NCBI RefSeq assembly: GCF_037969765.1
Contig: NZ_CP150207.1
Coordinates: 3,031,001-3,095,000 of the forward strand
Direction: 5' to 3'
Length of the DNA stretch: 64,000 nucleotides
DNA from: Paenibacillus sp. FSL W8-0186
GTDB taxonomy: Bacteria > Bacillota > Bacilli > Paenibacillales > Paenibacillaceae
In this document: positions 36,467-45,614 of the stretch, piece by piece
Layout of the letters: every line of letters begins with the position of its first letter
Numbering within the stretch: position 1 is the first letter of the stretch
Notes under the pieces: model-generated
Told to the model about the DNA's origin: nothing
The model's input: only the letters and a program-made list of their open reading frames with translations
The model's database searches: none
Translations under genes and position numbers: made by a program

Positions 36467-38580
36467 TCACATGACTCGTTTGAACAGCTTCTCTAAATCG
36501 TAGGTCGAGAAGCTGACTACAATCGGTCTACCATGCGGACAGGTATACGGCTGCTTGCAGGCTGCCAGCCTCTGGATAAGGGTTGTTGCTTCCTCTGGTG
36601 TCAGCTTCTGGTTCGCCTTGATCGATGCCTTGCAGGAGACAAGAATCGAAGACTTCTCCCGCAGCTTCGCCAGGTCGATCTGCCGTTCCTGCAGCACCCA
36701 CTCGGCCATTTCTTCGATGATGGCCGCCTCCTCCCCCGAAGGGAACCAGTAGGGATGGGAGACGACGCGGAACGTGCCGCCGCCGAAATGCTCCAGTATG
36801 ACCCCAGCGCTCTCGAACCAGTTCAGCCGTTCCTTGAGCTTCTCGCTTTCCGCTGACGTAAATTCCAGCGTGATCGGAATGAGCAGCTCCTGGGAAGCGT
36901 CCGCCGGGTGACCAAATTTCTCATAGAAATATTCATAATTGACACGCTCATGAGCGGCGTGCTGATCGATAAGATACAGCCCGTCCTCGTTCTGCGCGAT
37001 CAGGTATGTTCCGTGGTGCTGCCCGATCAGGGTCAGCTCCGGGAAGGCCGGAAGCTCCGGCGCCGCCTCTGGCGAGCCGTACAGCGCTTCCGGCATGCGG
37101 CCGCCCGCCTGCGGGGCGGTATAACCGCTGCCGCCCCCATAGGCGGCAGCTCCCCCGCGCCCCGCAGGGCGGCCCTGCGGCTGCGGCGCTGGCCGCACAG
37201 CCGCGTCGCTCCCGGCCCGCCATCGCGGCCGGGGGAGGCGCTTGCCCCGCCGCCGTAAGGCGGGGCGGCTTCGCGCAGCGCGGCGGAGCCTGCGGCCGTC
37301 TCTTGACGGCCGAGGCTGTACGCGCTGCCAGGGCGCTCGGCGCCGCTGGCGGGGCGTTGGTGCTGGGCTTCGCCACCAACGCGGTCCGTGCGGCGCTCCG
37401 CGCCCGCCGCAGGCGCAGGCTCCGCTGCTGCGGGGCCTGGCGCTGGGGCGTGCCCCGCGTCTGCGGAGCCGTGCGGGGACAGCCCGGCGCTAGCGGCGTC
37501 TGTGCGAGCCGCCGGGAAGTGGAACTGCTCTTGAATAACCGAGCGGTTCGCACCCTTGCCGATGGTCTGCTTCACGACCTGCGGGATCAGCACCTGGCCT
37601 TGCAGCAGCCGGCGGATGCTCTCCTCGACGAACGCGTTCAGCTCGGCCTCTTTGCTGAACCTGACCTCGAGCTTGGACGGATGCACGTTCACATCGACCA
37701 GGGAAGGGTGCATCTCCAATTGGAGTACGACCAGCGGATAGCGATTGATCGGCAGCAGTGTATGATAAGCCCGCAGAATGGCCTGATACAGTCCCTGGTT
37801 GCGAATATACCTGCCGTTCACGATCGTGGACATGCCGCTGCGGTTTGATCGGGTCAGATCAGGCCGCCCGACGAAGCCGCTTATTTTGTAATCCAGATTG
37901 TCCGCTGCGATCGGAACCATGGCCCGCGAAGCATTGATCCCGTAAATTGACGCGATCACCTGCAGCAAATCTCCGTTGCCTTGCGTTTGCAGCAGTGTAT
38001 TGCCGTTATGGCGGAGCGTGATGGCGATCTCAGGGTGTGCCAGCGCCTGACGGTACATCACGTCGGAGATATGCCCGAGCTCCGTCTGGATCGTCTTCAT
38101 GTATTTCAATCTGGCCGGCGTGTTATAGAACAGCTCCTTGATCGTAATATCCGTTCCTTTCGGGGCGGCCGTTTCCTCGTTCTGCTTCAGGGAGCCGCCT
38201 TCGATCACGATGACCCGGCCAAGGCCGCTGTCATTGCTGCTCGTCACTAGCTGCACCTTGGCGACAGCCGCGATACTCGGCAGCGCCTCGCCGCGGAACC
38301 CGAGGCTGCGGATTTGGAACAAATCGCGCCCGGAGAGCAGCTTGCTCGTCGCATGGCGATAGAACGCCTTCTCGCAATCCTCCGCCTCGATCCCCGAGCC
38401 GTTATCCGTGACCCGGATCAGCTGCAGCCCGCCCTCCTCGACCTGAACGTCAATTTTGCGGGCTCCCGCGTCAACCGCGTTTTCGACCAGCTCCTTGACG
38501 ACCGAAGACGGGCGCTCCACGACTTCCCCAGCGGCAATCTGGTTGGCAATATGCTCGTCCAGTACAACAATATGGGCCAT
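36467..38580 (-). CDS. mutL: DNA mismatch repair protein MutL, frameshifted in the linker
   Basis: The N-terminal part (from 38580) has the GHKL ATPase motifs ENAVDAGA, DNGSGI and GFRGEALPSIA. The C-terminal part (to 36467) has the endonuclease motif DQHAAHERVNYE and CPHGRPIVV. These lie in different reading frames: the N-terminal frame ends at a stop at 37033-37035, while the C-terminal frame opens from about 37240. The shift needed equals loss of one base (or gain of two). It falls in a very GC-rich, low-complexity Pro/Ala/Gly linker, where sequencing error is easy. Both halves are otherwise intact. MutL couples MutS to strand removal. The ATG at 38578-38580 follows GAGGTG. Confidence 0.85.
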
Positions 38581-39112
38581 CATCACTCACCTCTTCCTGC
38601 ACTTATCTGGGATTTTGTAAGTATAAGATGAACTAATGATCCTCCCGGATTTCTTGGATGATCTCCCTTGCCAGTAAGGGTCTAGTTCACTAAATATTAG
38701 CTGATGTACATTAAGATTCTATAGACCATTGTAACGTACACAAGATACCGTACTAGGGTACAAATCCCAAACGTCATATTTTAAATGGAATTCATGCATC
38801 TAATAAGGCTCTAAACAATTGTTTTAGGGAAATAGATGGATTTTATACACCTAAAACCAAACATCCAGCCCATCATTGGCAATTTCCCTGCTTCTAACGA
38901 CATGAAATCCATTTAAATCTATTTTCCCTTTTTTACCGCAGAAACTAACCGCAATAAATCCAATTATTATAAGTTAAACGATAAAAATGAATGGGAGGCA
39001 AGAACGTAAATCGCTCCTACAACCGCTATTTCTCCTAGATTTCCTAGATGAAATAGGTTCAAGAGATGTTTTCCCTTCCCTTCGTCCCATTGTGGAGTTC
39101 ACCTTACATAAA
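38581..39112. other. 530-base gap between mutS and mutL with inverted repeats
   Basis: No gene seen. TTTAAATGGAATTCATG (38780-38796) is repeated inverted at 38901-38917 with one mismatch, and AGGGAAATAGAT (from about 38826) is inverted as ATCTATTTTCCCT (38918-38930). These nested arms, with an AT-rich core, could fold into a long hairpin. This also lengthens the usual mutS-mutL spacing. Confidence 0.5.
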
Positions 39113-42100
39113 TTATAAATTTTTAGCCTTCATCTTCAAATCATTGACCAGCTGCATCGCCTGAAGCGGCGTCATATTCAGCAGATCCGCATTCTTCACC
39201 ATATTAAGTATGCTGCGCACCTTGGCGTCTTCCTCAGAAGATCTTGCTTTTGCGACCGGCAATTCGTCTCCAAAAATAGAGAGCTGCACGACTTCCCCAT
39301 TTCCCGGCGGCTCGTTTGGCGCTGAGGAGGATGCCTCCTTCGGGCCCTCGATCTCTTTAGCGGCCGTTGACTGATGCGGTTCCTGCGGCCCCTCGACTCC
39401 CTCAGCAGCCGTTGACTTACCCGCTTCCTTCGACCCTTCGACTCCCTCAGCGGCCGTTGACTTACCCGGTTCCTGCGGCGACGCTGCGCTCCAAGCCTGC
39501 TTTGCGGTTTCCGCCACGGCTTCCTTCACAGTTTCCGTCCCTGTTTGATGCAGAACTGCGCCGCCAGACCATGCCTCGTCACCAGCCTCGATCTCCTTAA
39601 GTACACGCTGCCCTGCCGCCTCACCCTGTAAGCCAGCCTGTGCAAGTCCGCCTGAAAGATTAGCCGATTGTACAGCGACTCCTGAGACTCGTCCATCCGC
39701 AGCTTCTGCTGACTGCTGGACGGCCTGCCCGCTTCGGCGCTCAACGCCTCCAGAAGCGACCTCTGCTGCCGCCTGCTCGAAGTCCTGCAGCAGTCCATAC
39801 GCACGGTCGATGATTCCGCCCGGCAGCCCGGCCAATCTGGCGCAGTAGATGCCGTAGCTTGAATCCGCCGCGCCCGGAATGAGCTTCCGCAGGAAGTGCA
39901 CCTTGTCTCCTCTCTCCTGTACGGCCATCGAATAATTGCTAAGGCCGGACAGGCTGGATTCCAGATGGGCCAGCTCATGGAAATGCGTGGATACGAGCGC
40001 CTTGCAGCCTATATGATCATGGACGTATTCGATAACCGCCTGTGCGATGGCCATACCTTCACTCGTCGACGTTCCGCGTCCGAGCTCATCGATAATGATC
40101 AAGCTGCGCGAGGTGGCTTTCTCGGTCATGACCTGAATGTCGGCCATTTCAACCATGAAGGTGCTTTGTCCGCCGATCAAATCGTCGGCCGCGCCGATAC
40201 GTGTAAAAATCCGGTCAATCATTGGAATTTCCGCCGACGCAGCAGGCACGAAGCTGCCGATTTGCGCCATAATCGATATAAGCGCCACCTGGCGCATGTA
40301 CGTGCTTTTTCCGGCCATGTTCGGACCCGTAATGAGCAAAATGCTCGCTTCTTCCTGCTGCAGTTTCGTGCTGTTGGCTATGAATGCGGCATCGCTCATA
40401 ACCGATTCCACGACCGGATGCCGTCCCTGCTCGATGACCATATTATAGCCGTCCGTCAGCACGGGCTTCACAAATCCGCTATCCGCAGCCACCGCGGCAA
40501 GGGAACGGTACACATCAATCACGGCCAACTGCTCGGCCAGACGCTGCAGACGGGTGATCTCCCCGCTGATCCGCTCACGCAGCTCGGTGAACAAAGCGTA
40601 CTCCAGGTCGACCATTTTCTCCTCAGCCTCGAGAATCAGCGTCTCCTTCTCCTTCAGTTCCGGCGTCACGAACCGTTCCGCATTCGCCAACGTCTGCTTC
40701 CGCTCGTACCTTCCTTCCGGTAGCAGGGACAAGTTTGCTTTTGTCACCTCAATATAGTAGCCAAACACTTTGTTGTAGCCGATCTTCAGCGATTTGATGC
40801 CGGTAGCCTGGCGTTCGGCGGCTTCCAGCTCAGCAATCCAGCGCTTGCCGTTCGTTCCCGCTTCCCGCAGCTCGTCGAGGCGCTCGTGATAGCCTTTTTT
40901 GATGATGCCTCCATCACGGACGGATACGGGCGGCTCGTCCGCAATCGCCGCCTCGATTTGATCTGCCAGATCAACGCACTCATCCATCTCTACTGCAACC
41001 CGGGCGAGTGTCGTTGAAGCCGAAGCCTGACACAGCGCCTTGATTGCCGGCACCTGGCGCAAGGACTGCTTCAGGGCGATAAGATCGCGCCCGTTGGCGC
41101 TGCCAAAGGCAATCCGGCCTACGAGTCGCTCCAAATCATAGATCTGCTTTAAGGCTTCCTTCAAATCCTCCCTCAGTATAAAAGACCCGTACAGATGATC
41201 GACCGCCTCCAGCCGTTCCTCGATCAGGCTGCGGTGCAGCAGCGGCTTATCGATCCAGCGCCGCAGCATTCTCGCCCCCATCGACGTCTCTGTCCGGTCC
41301 AGCAGCCACAGCAGCGAACCGCGTTTGGATCGTTCACGCACGGTTTCGACCAGTTCCAGATTGCGGCGGGTAAACGGATCAAGAATCATGAAGTTCTCCG
41401 GCTCATATGCCGAGATCTTTGTCAACTGCCCGAGGGAACGCTTCTGCGTCTCGCTTAAATAGCCGACCAGCAGCGCCACACAGTCGCGGCGTTCCGGCTC
41501 AAGCCGTACCCAAGCCGCCTCTCCGAACTGCTTGCGGCCGAGCTCGTCCTTCGTTTTATCCCACGGCGTATATACGGTCGGTTTGCCGATAGGACTGCTG
41601 GACTCGCGCAGCCAATCCAGCAGCGCGCCGTCCCCGATAATTTCGGACGGATCGTATAGCCCAACCTCGTCCCTCAGCCATTCCTTGCTGGCCGGAGCAG
41701 AGCTGGCATACAGTTCTCCGGTGGACAGGTCGCAGGAGGCGATAGCCATCATGCCCTGCCGCTCCGTAATGCATAGAATGTAGTTATTCGCCTTCTCGCC
41801 GACCGTTTTCCCTTCCATGACCGTACCCGGAGTAACGACCCGCACGATTTCCCGGCGCACTACGCCTTTTGCTTCTGCCGGGTCCTCCGTTTGTTCACAG
41901 ATCGCAACCTTGTACCCTTTCTCAATTAGCCGGTGAATGTAATTCTCGGCAGAATGGTAAGGAACGCCGCACATCGGAATTTTCTCGTCGGTTCCTCCTG
42001 CTCTGGCCGTTAACGTAATTTCCAGTTCTTTTGCAGCCAGTATCGCATCGTCAAAAAACATTTCATAAAAGTCGCCCAGCCGGAAGAAAAGAAACGCATC

Positions 42101-42157
42101 CTGCGCCTGGGCTTTTACACTCAAATATTGTTGAATCATCGGCGTATAGGTTGCCAT
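39113..42157 (-). CDS. mutS: DNA mismatch repair protein MutS, with extended C-terminal linker
   Basis: The 1014-residue protein has the mismatch-reading motif FFRLGDFYEMFFDDA near the start, the lever and clamp regions, and the ATPase core GPNMAGKSTYMRQVALI, IIIDELGRGTSTSEG and THFHELAHLE. It is about 130-150 residues longer than usual. The extra length is an Ala/Glu/Lys-rich linker containing three tandem 15-residue repeats (STAAEGVEG type). The end VVQLSIFGDEL is the beta-clamp binding motif, followed by the C-terminal tetramer helix. The ATG at 42155-42157 is used; GGAGG lies just before. Confidence 0.93.
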   Translation of the reverse strand: MATYTPMIQQYLSVKAQAQDAFLFFRLGDFYEMFFDDAILAAKELEITLTARAGGTDEKIPMCGVPYHSAENYIHRLIEKGYKVAICEQTEDPAEAKGVVRREIVRVVTPGTVMEGKTVGEKANNYILCITERQGMMAIASCDLSTGELYASSAPASKEWLRDEVGLYDPSEIIGDGALLDWLRESSSPIGKPTVYTPWDKTKDELGRKQFGEAAWVRLEPERRDCVALLVGYLSETQKRSLGQLTKISAYEPENFMILDPFTRRNLELVETVRERSKRGSLLWLLDRTETSMGARMLRRWIDKPLLHRSLIEERLEAVDHLYGSFILREDLKEALKQIYDLERLVGRIAFGSANGRDLIALKQSLRQVPAIKALCQASASTTLARVAVEMDECVDLADQIEAAIADEPPVSVRDGGIIKKGYHERLDELREAGTNGKRWIAELEAAERQATGIKSLKIGYNKVFGYYIEVTKANLSLLPEGRYERKQTLANAERFVTPELKEKETLILEAEEKMVDLEYALFTELRERISGEITRLQRLAEQLAVIDVYRSLAAVAADSGFVKPVLTDGYNMVIEQGRHPVVESVMSDAAFIANSTKLQQEEASILLITGPNMAGKSTYMRQVALISIMAQIGSFVPAASAEIPMIDRIFTRIGAADDLIGGQSTFMVEMADIQVMTEKATSRSLIIIDELGRGTSTSEGMAIAQAVIEYVHDHIGCKALVSTHFHELAHLESSLSGLSNYSMAVQERGDKVHFLRKLIPGAADSSYGIYCARLAGLPGGIIDRAYGLLQDFEQAAAEVASGGVERRSGQAVQQSAEAADGRVSGVAVQSANLSGGLAQAGLQGEAAGQRVLKEIEAGDEAWSGGAVLHQTGTETVKEAVAETAKQAWSAASPQEPGKSTAAEGVEGSKEAGKSTAAEGVEGPQEPHQSTAAKEIEGPKEASSSAPNEPPGNGEVVQLSIFGDELPVAKARSSEEDAKVRSILNMVKNADLLNMTPLQAMQLVNDLKMKAKNL
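39341..39475 (-). repeat. Three tandem 45-base repeats in mutS
   Basis: Three copies of a 45-base unit encode KSTAAEGVEGSKEAG, KSTAAEGVEGPQEPH and QSTAAKEIEGPKEAS in the linker before the MutS clamp-binding motif. The copies are similar but not identical. Confidence 0.7.
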
Positions 42158-42212
42158 GATCATCCTCCATGCCCATTTCGTAGACTTCTATTATATCAAA
42201 AGCGCCCTCCGC

Positions 42213-43703
42213 TTACGAATGATTTTCCAATTTCCAAGACCTGCGAATATCCACCGTCTCGTCCCAGGTTCGCCCAGAGCATGCCGCCTCCATGAACGGC
42301 GCAATATAACCCTCATATCGGGGGTAATCCGCCAGCTTTTGGAGATCGGCATACAGCTGTGGCAGCACTTCTCGCAGTTGTTCCTGATTCCCTTGGTAAA
42401 AAGCGGCTTGCATTCCTCCGTCGTTCAGCGGCCTGCGGGGCAGTTGGCCCGCATTCCCGGCGATCAGCGCGGCAATCGCGACGACGCCCTTCGTGACTAC
42501 AGGCGAGATCAGGAAGCTGGGCAATGTCCGATATTCGAATCCCCCATGCGGCTGCAGCCGAAAGTCCCCTAAATAACCGTAAAGCGGGCGCCGCCCGAAG
42601 CTCCGGCGATCCTCCATGGCAGCTACAGGCAGCGCCAGATAGTTATCCAGCACCTGCAGCAGCTCGAAGGTCAGAGGAATGCCGCTGAAGTGGATATGCC
42701 CGCCTAAAGGAAAACCCCGCTGCGGCATTCCCCCGGCTTGCCACAACAGCTTCTTATCCTCGATGAAGCGGTAAGCGACCCGGAAGGCGTGCAGCAATTG
42801 CACGAGCACCTCGCGCGGTTCGACGGCAGGCTGGGGCCGCAGCTCCACAAGCGGAAAGCGGCGCTCCCCCCGGTACCTCAAAGAGTCGCATCCCGCCTCC
42901 CCAGCGAACCCTAAATACCGGGAAGCCGGAATCACTTTGCCGGTCGCCCGGTTAAAGAGCAGAAATTCCGGGTCCATCCCCAGGAGCACCGCCGGGCGGC
43001 TTTTTTTTGCAGTACCTTGATGCTTCCACAACTCCTCCGCTGTTTGCCACATCGCTTTGGCAGCAAGCATAGCCTGTTCCTCCGTACGGTAATCTGGATT
43101 TGCTGTCACCTGCTCGACCGTAAACTTCCCATCCTCGCCAGCCTGAAGTGTCACTTCTCCCATTTCCAGCTGCAAAGCATAAAGCGCCCGGATAGCGGTT
43201 TTCTCCAGGCGGCGTTCCAGCAGCGTGCGGCGTCCTTCCTCTCCTTGCGGCAGCGGACGGCGGGTTCCCCCGACACCTAGCTCAGCCATGTAAGTCGCTT
43301 TTAAGTGAAAGACTTGAACGACGAAGCGGCGTAGCAGTCTGCGATTGCTGCGCGTGAGCTGAGGTCCCGCTCCGTCAAAAGCCAGGACAGCGTTCAACCC
43401 GCTTATGCTTAAGCGCTTCTGCCGTTTCGCAATCGGGCATACGAGAAATTCGTTCAAGTGACCATTGATCGTATGAAAGCTATTGTTCTCGTCTTGCACC
43501 TGTGGATTTTTTTCAGAGAACCTGATTTCTATCCATTCCTTTGAGCCTGACAGTGGGCGCCTCGATATGCTTACTGGCCTTACGCCGCTGCCCACCTGGT
43601 CCGTTACGGACTGTGACAGCGCCGTTATTGCATCAAGCAGTTTCTGCGCAGATGCTCCGCGGATGATATGAGTCCGCGTTCCGATCGGGCGAAGTCCCTC
43701 CAT
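42213..43703 (-). CDS. Amidoligase-domain protein (COOH-NH2 ligase type)
   Basis: The 496-residue protein matches the putative amidoligase group (COOH-NH2 ligase, glutamine-synthetase-like fold). Landmarks are LLGMDPEFLLFNRATGKVIPAS, LVELRPQPA, PLGGHIHFSGIPL and FEYRTLPSFLISP, with HxHF-type metal or ATP residues. An N-terminal region of about 230 residues is not recognised. Such enzymes are predicted to form peptide or amide bonds on proteins or cell-surface compounds. Lying next to cotE suggests a spore-coat role; that is inference. The ATG at 43701-43703 follows AGGAGGGG. Confidence 0.75.
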   Translation of the reverse strand: MEGLRPIGTRTHIIRGASAQKLLDAITALSQSVTDQVGSGVRPVSISRRPLSGSKEWIEIRFSEKNPQVQDENNSFHTINGHLNEFLVCPIAKRQKRLSISGLNAVLAFDGAGPQLTRSNRRLLRRFVVQVFHLKATYMAELGVGGTRRPLPQGEEGRRTLLERRLEKTAIRALYALQLEMGEVTLQAGEDGKFTVEQVTANPDYRTEEQAMLAAKAMWQTAEELWKHQGTAKKSRPAVLLGMDPEFLLFNRATGKVIPASRYLGFAGEAGCDSLRYRGERRFPLVELRPQPAVEPREVLVQLLHAFRVAYRFIEDKKLLWQAGGMPQRGFPLGGHIHFSGIPLTFELLQVLDNYLALPVAAMEDRRSFGRRPLYGYLGDFRLQPHGGFEYRTLPSFLISPVVTKGVVAIAALIAGNAGQLPRRPLNDGGMQAAFYQGNQEQLREVLPQLYADLQKLADYPRYEGYIAPFMEAACSGRTWDETVDIRRSWKLENHS

Positions 43704-43840
43704 TTTCTCGTCCCCTCCTGTGGCGGCGATGATTGGTGTATATTTTTTATTTTTATACAAAAAGAGGGCAGCCGCCCTCGACGACGCCGCCCCTGCCGCA
43801 TATATTAGATTATCTTCACCTAGCGCGTGTCCTCCCGAAG

Positions 43841-44386
43841 CTACAGCTCGTCGTCGAGGAGATCCGGATCCAGATCTTCGTAATCCCCCGGATCAGAACC
43901 AAAATCGAACTCCTTGTCTTCGTAACCGCCGCCCGGCACAACGAGGACATTGATCTTCGTTTCAGCGATAAGCTCGACGGCGAACTCCCGCTCTACGCGG
44001 ATGGATACACGGCCATCCCCAGATACGCCGGCTTCAACGGTGCTCGGTTCCTGCGTTGCCTCCGCGGATACTTCCACCGTTGAAGAGCGGTGCCTGGAGT
44101 CTACATAGCTCAGTGGCACGTGCTCTACATAGGAAATCGTCTCTTTGGCTACCTCGGTCTGGGAGTTTTTGCTGAAGGAATACCAGATGTTCACATCGTA
44201 ACTACCAATAACTTCGATTCCGTCGCCTGCGGAGACCGCCTCATACTGGTGGTTTATAATCCACGCGCCAAGTATGCTGGTCGGTTTATGAGGCGGAGTC
44301 ACGGTATGGGTTACGGTAGAGAACTTACGACCTTTGCCGCAGATCGCTTTCGTTATAATCTCTCTACTTTGATATTTCGATGACAT
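43841..44386 (-). CDS. cotE: Spore outer-coat morphogenetic protein CotE
   Basis: The 181-residue protein starts with the CotE signature YQSREIITKAICGKGRKFSTVTHTVTPPHKPTSILGAWIINHQYEA and has the conserved middle (VIGSYDVNIWYSFSKNSQTEVAKETISYV). The C-terminus is highly acidic (DPGDYEDLDPDLLDDEL), as in Bacillus CotE. It directs outer coat assembly in the mother cell. The ATG at 44384-44386 follows GGAGGAGG. cotE lies beside mutS-mutL in many Bacillales, matching here. It is followed by the amidoligase gene in the same direction. Confidence 0.93.
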   Translation of the reverse strand: MSSKYQSREIITKAICGKGRKFSTVTHTVTPPHKPTSILGAWIINHQYEAVSAGDGIEVIGSYDVNIWYSFSKNSQTEVAKETISYVEHVPLSYVDSRHRSSTVEVSAEATQEPSTVEAGVSGDGRVSIRVEREFAVELIAETKINVLVVPGGGYEDKEFDFGSDPGDYEDLDPDLLDDEL

Positions 44387-44466
44387 GTTCGAACCTCCTC
44401 CATACATCATTCACTACAATTGTATGCAGGACATAGGCGAATGTTGATTGGACGAAGTAAAATAAT

Positions 44467-44510
44467 AAGAAAAACGTCAATCGACGTACCTTCTAGGAAG
44501 ACAGACCGCT
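44467..44510. repeat. 44-base direct repeat, copy 1
   Basis: This segment recurs at 44578-44621 with one mismatch. It lies in the 271-base gap between the aromatic-acid-exporter-like gene and cotE, which holds no other recognised feature. Confidence 0.8.
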
Positions 44511-44577
44511 TTTAAAGGTAGTTTTTCTTGCGATATAAGGATGATGAACCCAGGATGCTTAGACTTGCTTATATCTA

Positions 44578-44621
44578 AAGAAAAACGTCAATCGAAGTAC
44601 CTTCTAGGAAGACAGACCGCT
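44578..44621. repeat. 44-base direct repeat, copy 2
   Basis: Second copy of the repeat (mismatch at the C/A of TCGACG/TCGAAG). The 67-base spacer begins and ends in T- and A-rich sequence. Confidence 0.8.
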
Positions 44622-44657
44622 CGCGCACCATACAAACATAAGCCCGAGCGCAGAATC

Positions 44658-45614
44658 TTATGTCTTAGAAAACGTGGGAACTTTATCTTTTTTGGCAATT
44701 TCCAGATACATCGCCAGCTCGCGGCAGATTTGTAGTACAGCGGAGCGAACTTCGAATTCCTCTCTCGTGGAGGGCAGCTCCATTTTTTTGAATTCCTGTT
44801 CCCACTCTGCAAGCATAGCCTCCGTTCGGCCCGTATATTCCTCTTTGGTCACATCCAGGCTCAATCGCTCGAACAGCAGGGCGGCGATATCCGTTTGCGG
44901 CATCCGCTGAAACACCTGCGCAATGAGCTCCAGCATCGATTCGATCCGCTCCAGCTGCTGCTTGCGCATGTAGAAGTACACACTCCACGATTCATCAGGC
45001 GAAACAAGCTGGTTCTCCAGCGCGCGCTTCGCTCTGGCGAGCCCGTCCTTGATTAGAGAGGAGGCCTCAATCAATTCTTTGCCGTCCCATACATGCTGCG
45101 GATGGTGAAGTGTCAGGGCAATGTGGCTAAAAATTTCCGCGAACAGCTCGTCGATTTTATGACGAATTTCGCTTAATTTATGCTGTTCATTCGGCATGTA
45201 GATGAGATTCACGGCCATCGCCGAACCCAGTCCGATCAATAGCAGCTCGATTTGCGTCAGCATCACATGCAAACTTAGCTCCTCCCCGCCAAAAACGCGA
45301 AATACGACAACGGAGCTCGTTACGATTCCTTCCTTGAAATGCGCGCGCGACATGAGCGGGAAAGCGATCAATATGTACAGGACAAGCACCCAAATATGGA
45401 AGCCCAGGATAAAGAATAAGCCGAACGCGAGCAGCAGCCCGAGAACCGAAGCGAAAAAACGGGAAGACACCGTTAGCAGGCTCCGCTTCCGCGTCACATC
45501 CACACCTAAAATTGCTAGCAGCCCTGCCGACAGCGCCCCTTGAATATTAAACGCATCTGCGATAATAATAGCGATTAGCGTTGCAATCGCCGTTTTTATG
45601 ACTCGAAACCCCAT
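44658..45614 (-). CDS. Aromatic acid exporter family membrane protein (ArAE_1)
   Basis: The 318-residue protein has four N-terminal membrane segments (IATLIAIIIADAF, LSAGLLAILGVDV..., FFASVLGLLLAFGLFFILGFHIWVLVLYILIAFPLM, and IGLGSAMAVNLIYMPN) and a C-terminal helical cytoplasmic part of about 150 residues. This is the YqjA-type ArAE arrangement. Homologues are annotated as exporters of aromatic acids by distant similarity; substrates of Gram-positive members are unknown. The ATG at 45612-45614 follows AAAGGGTGATGGC. It is transcribed alone. Confidence 0.83.
   Translation of the reverse strand: MGFRVIKTAIATLIAIIIADAFNIQGALSAGLLAILGVDVTRKRSLLTVSSRFFASVLGLLLAFGLFFILGFHIWVLVLYILIAFPLMSRAHFKEGIVTSSVVVFRVFGGEELSLHVMLTQIELLLIGLGSAMAVNLIYMPNEQHKLSEIRHKIDELFAEIFSHIALTLHHPQHVWDGKELIEASSLIKDGLARAKRALENQLVSPDESWSVYFYMRKQQLERIESMLELIAQVFQRMPQTDIAALLFERLSLDVTKEEYTGRTEAMLAEWEQEFKKMELPSTREEFEVRSAVLQICRELAMYLEIAKKDKVPTFSKT

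Noticed and set aside
37006..37848. 280-codon plus-strand frame opposite mutL
   Set aside because: Its Ala/Arg-rich composition follows from GC-rich antisense sequence in the mutL linker; no motif.
39896..40723. 275-codon plus-strand frame opposite mutS
   Set aside because: Antisense to conserved MutS ATPase and clamp sequence.
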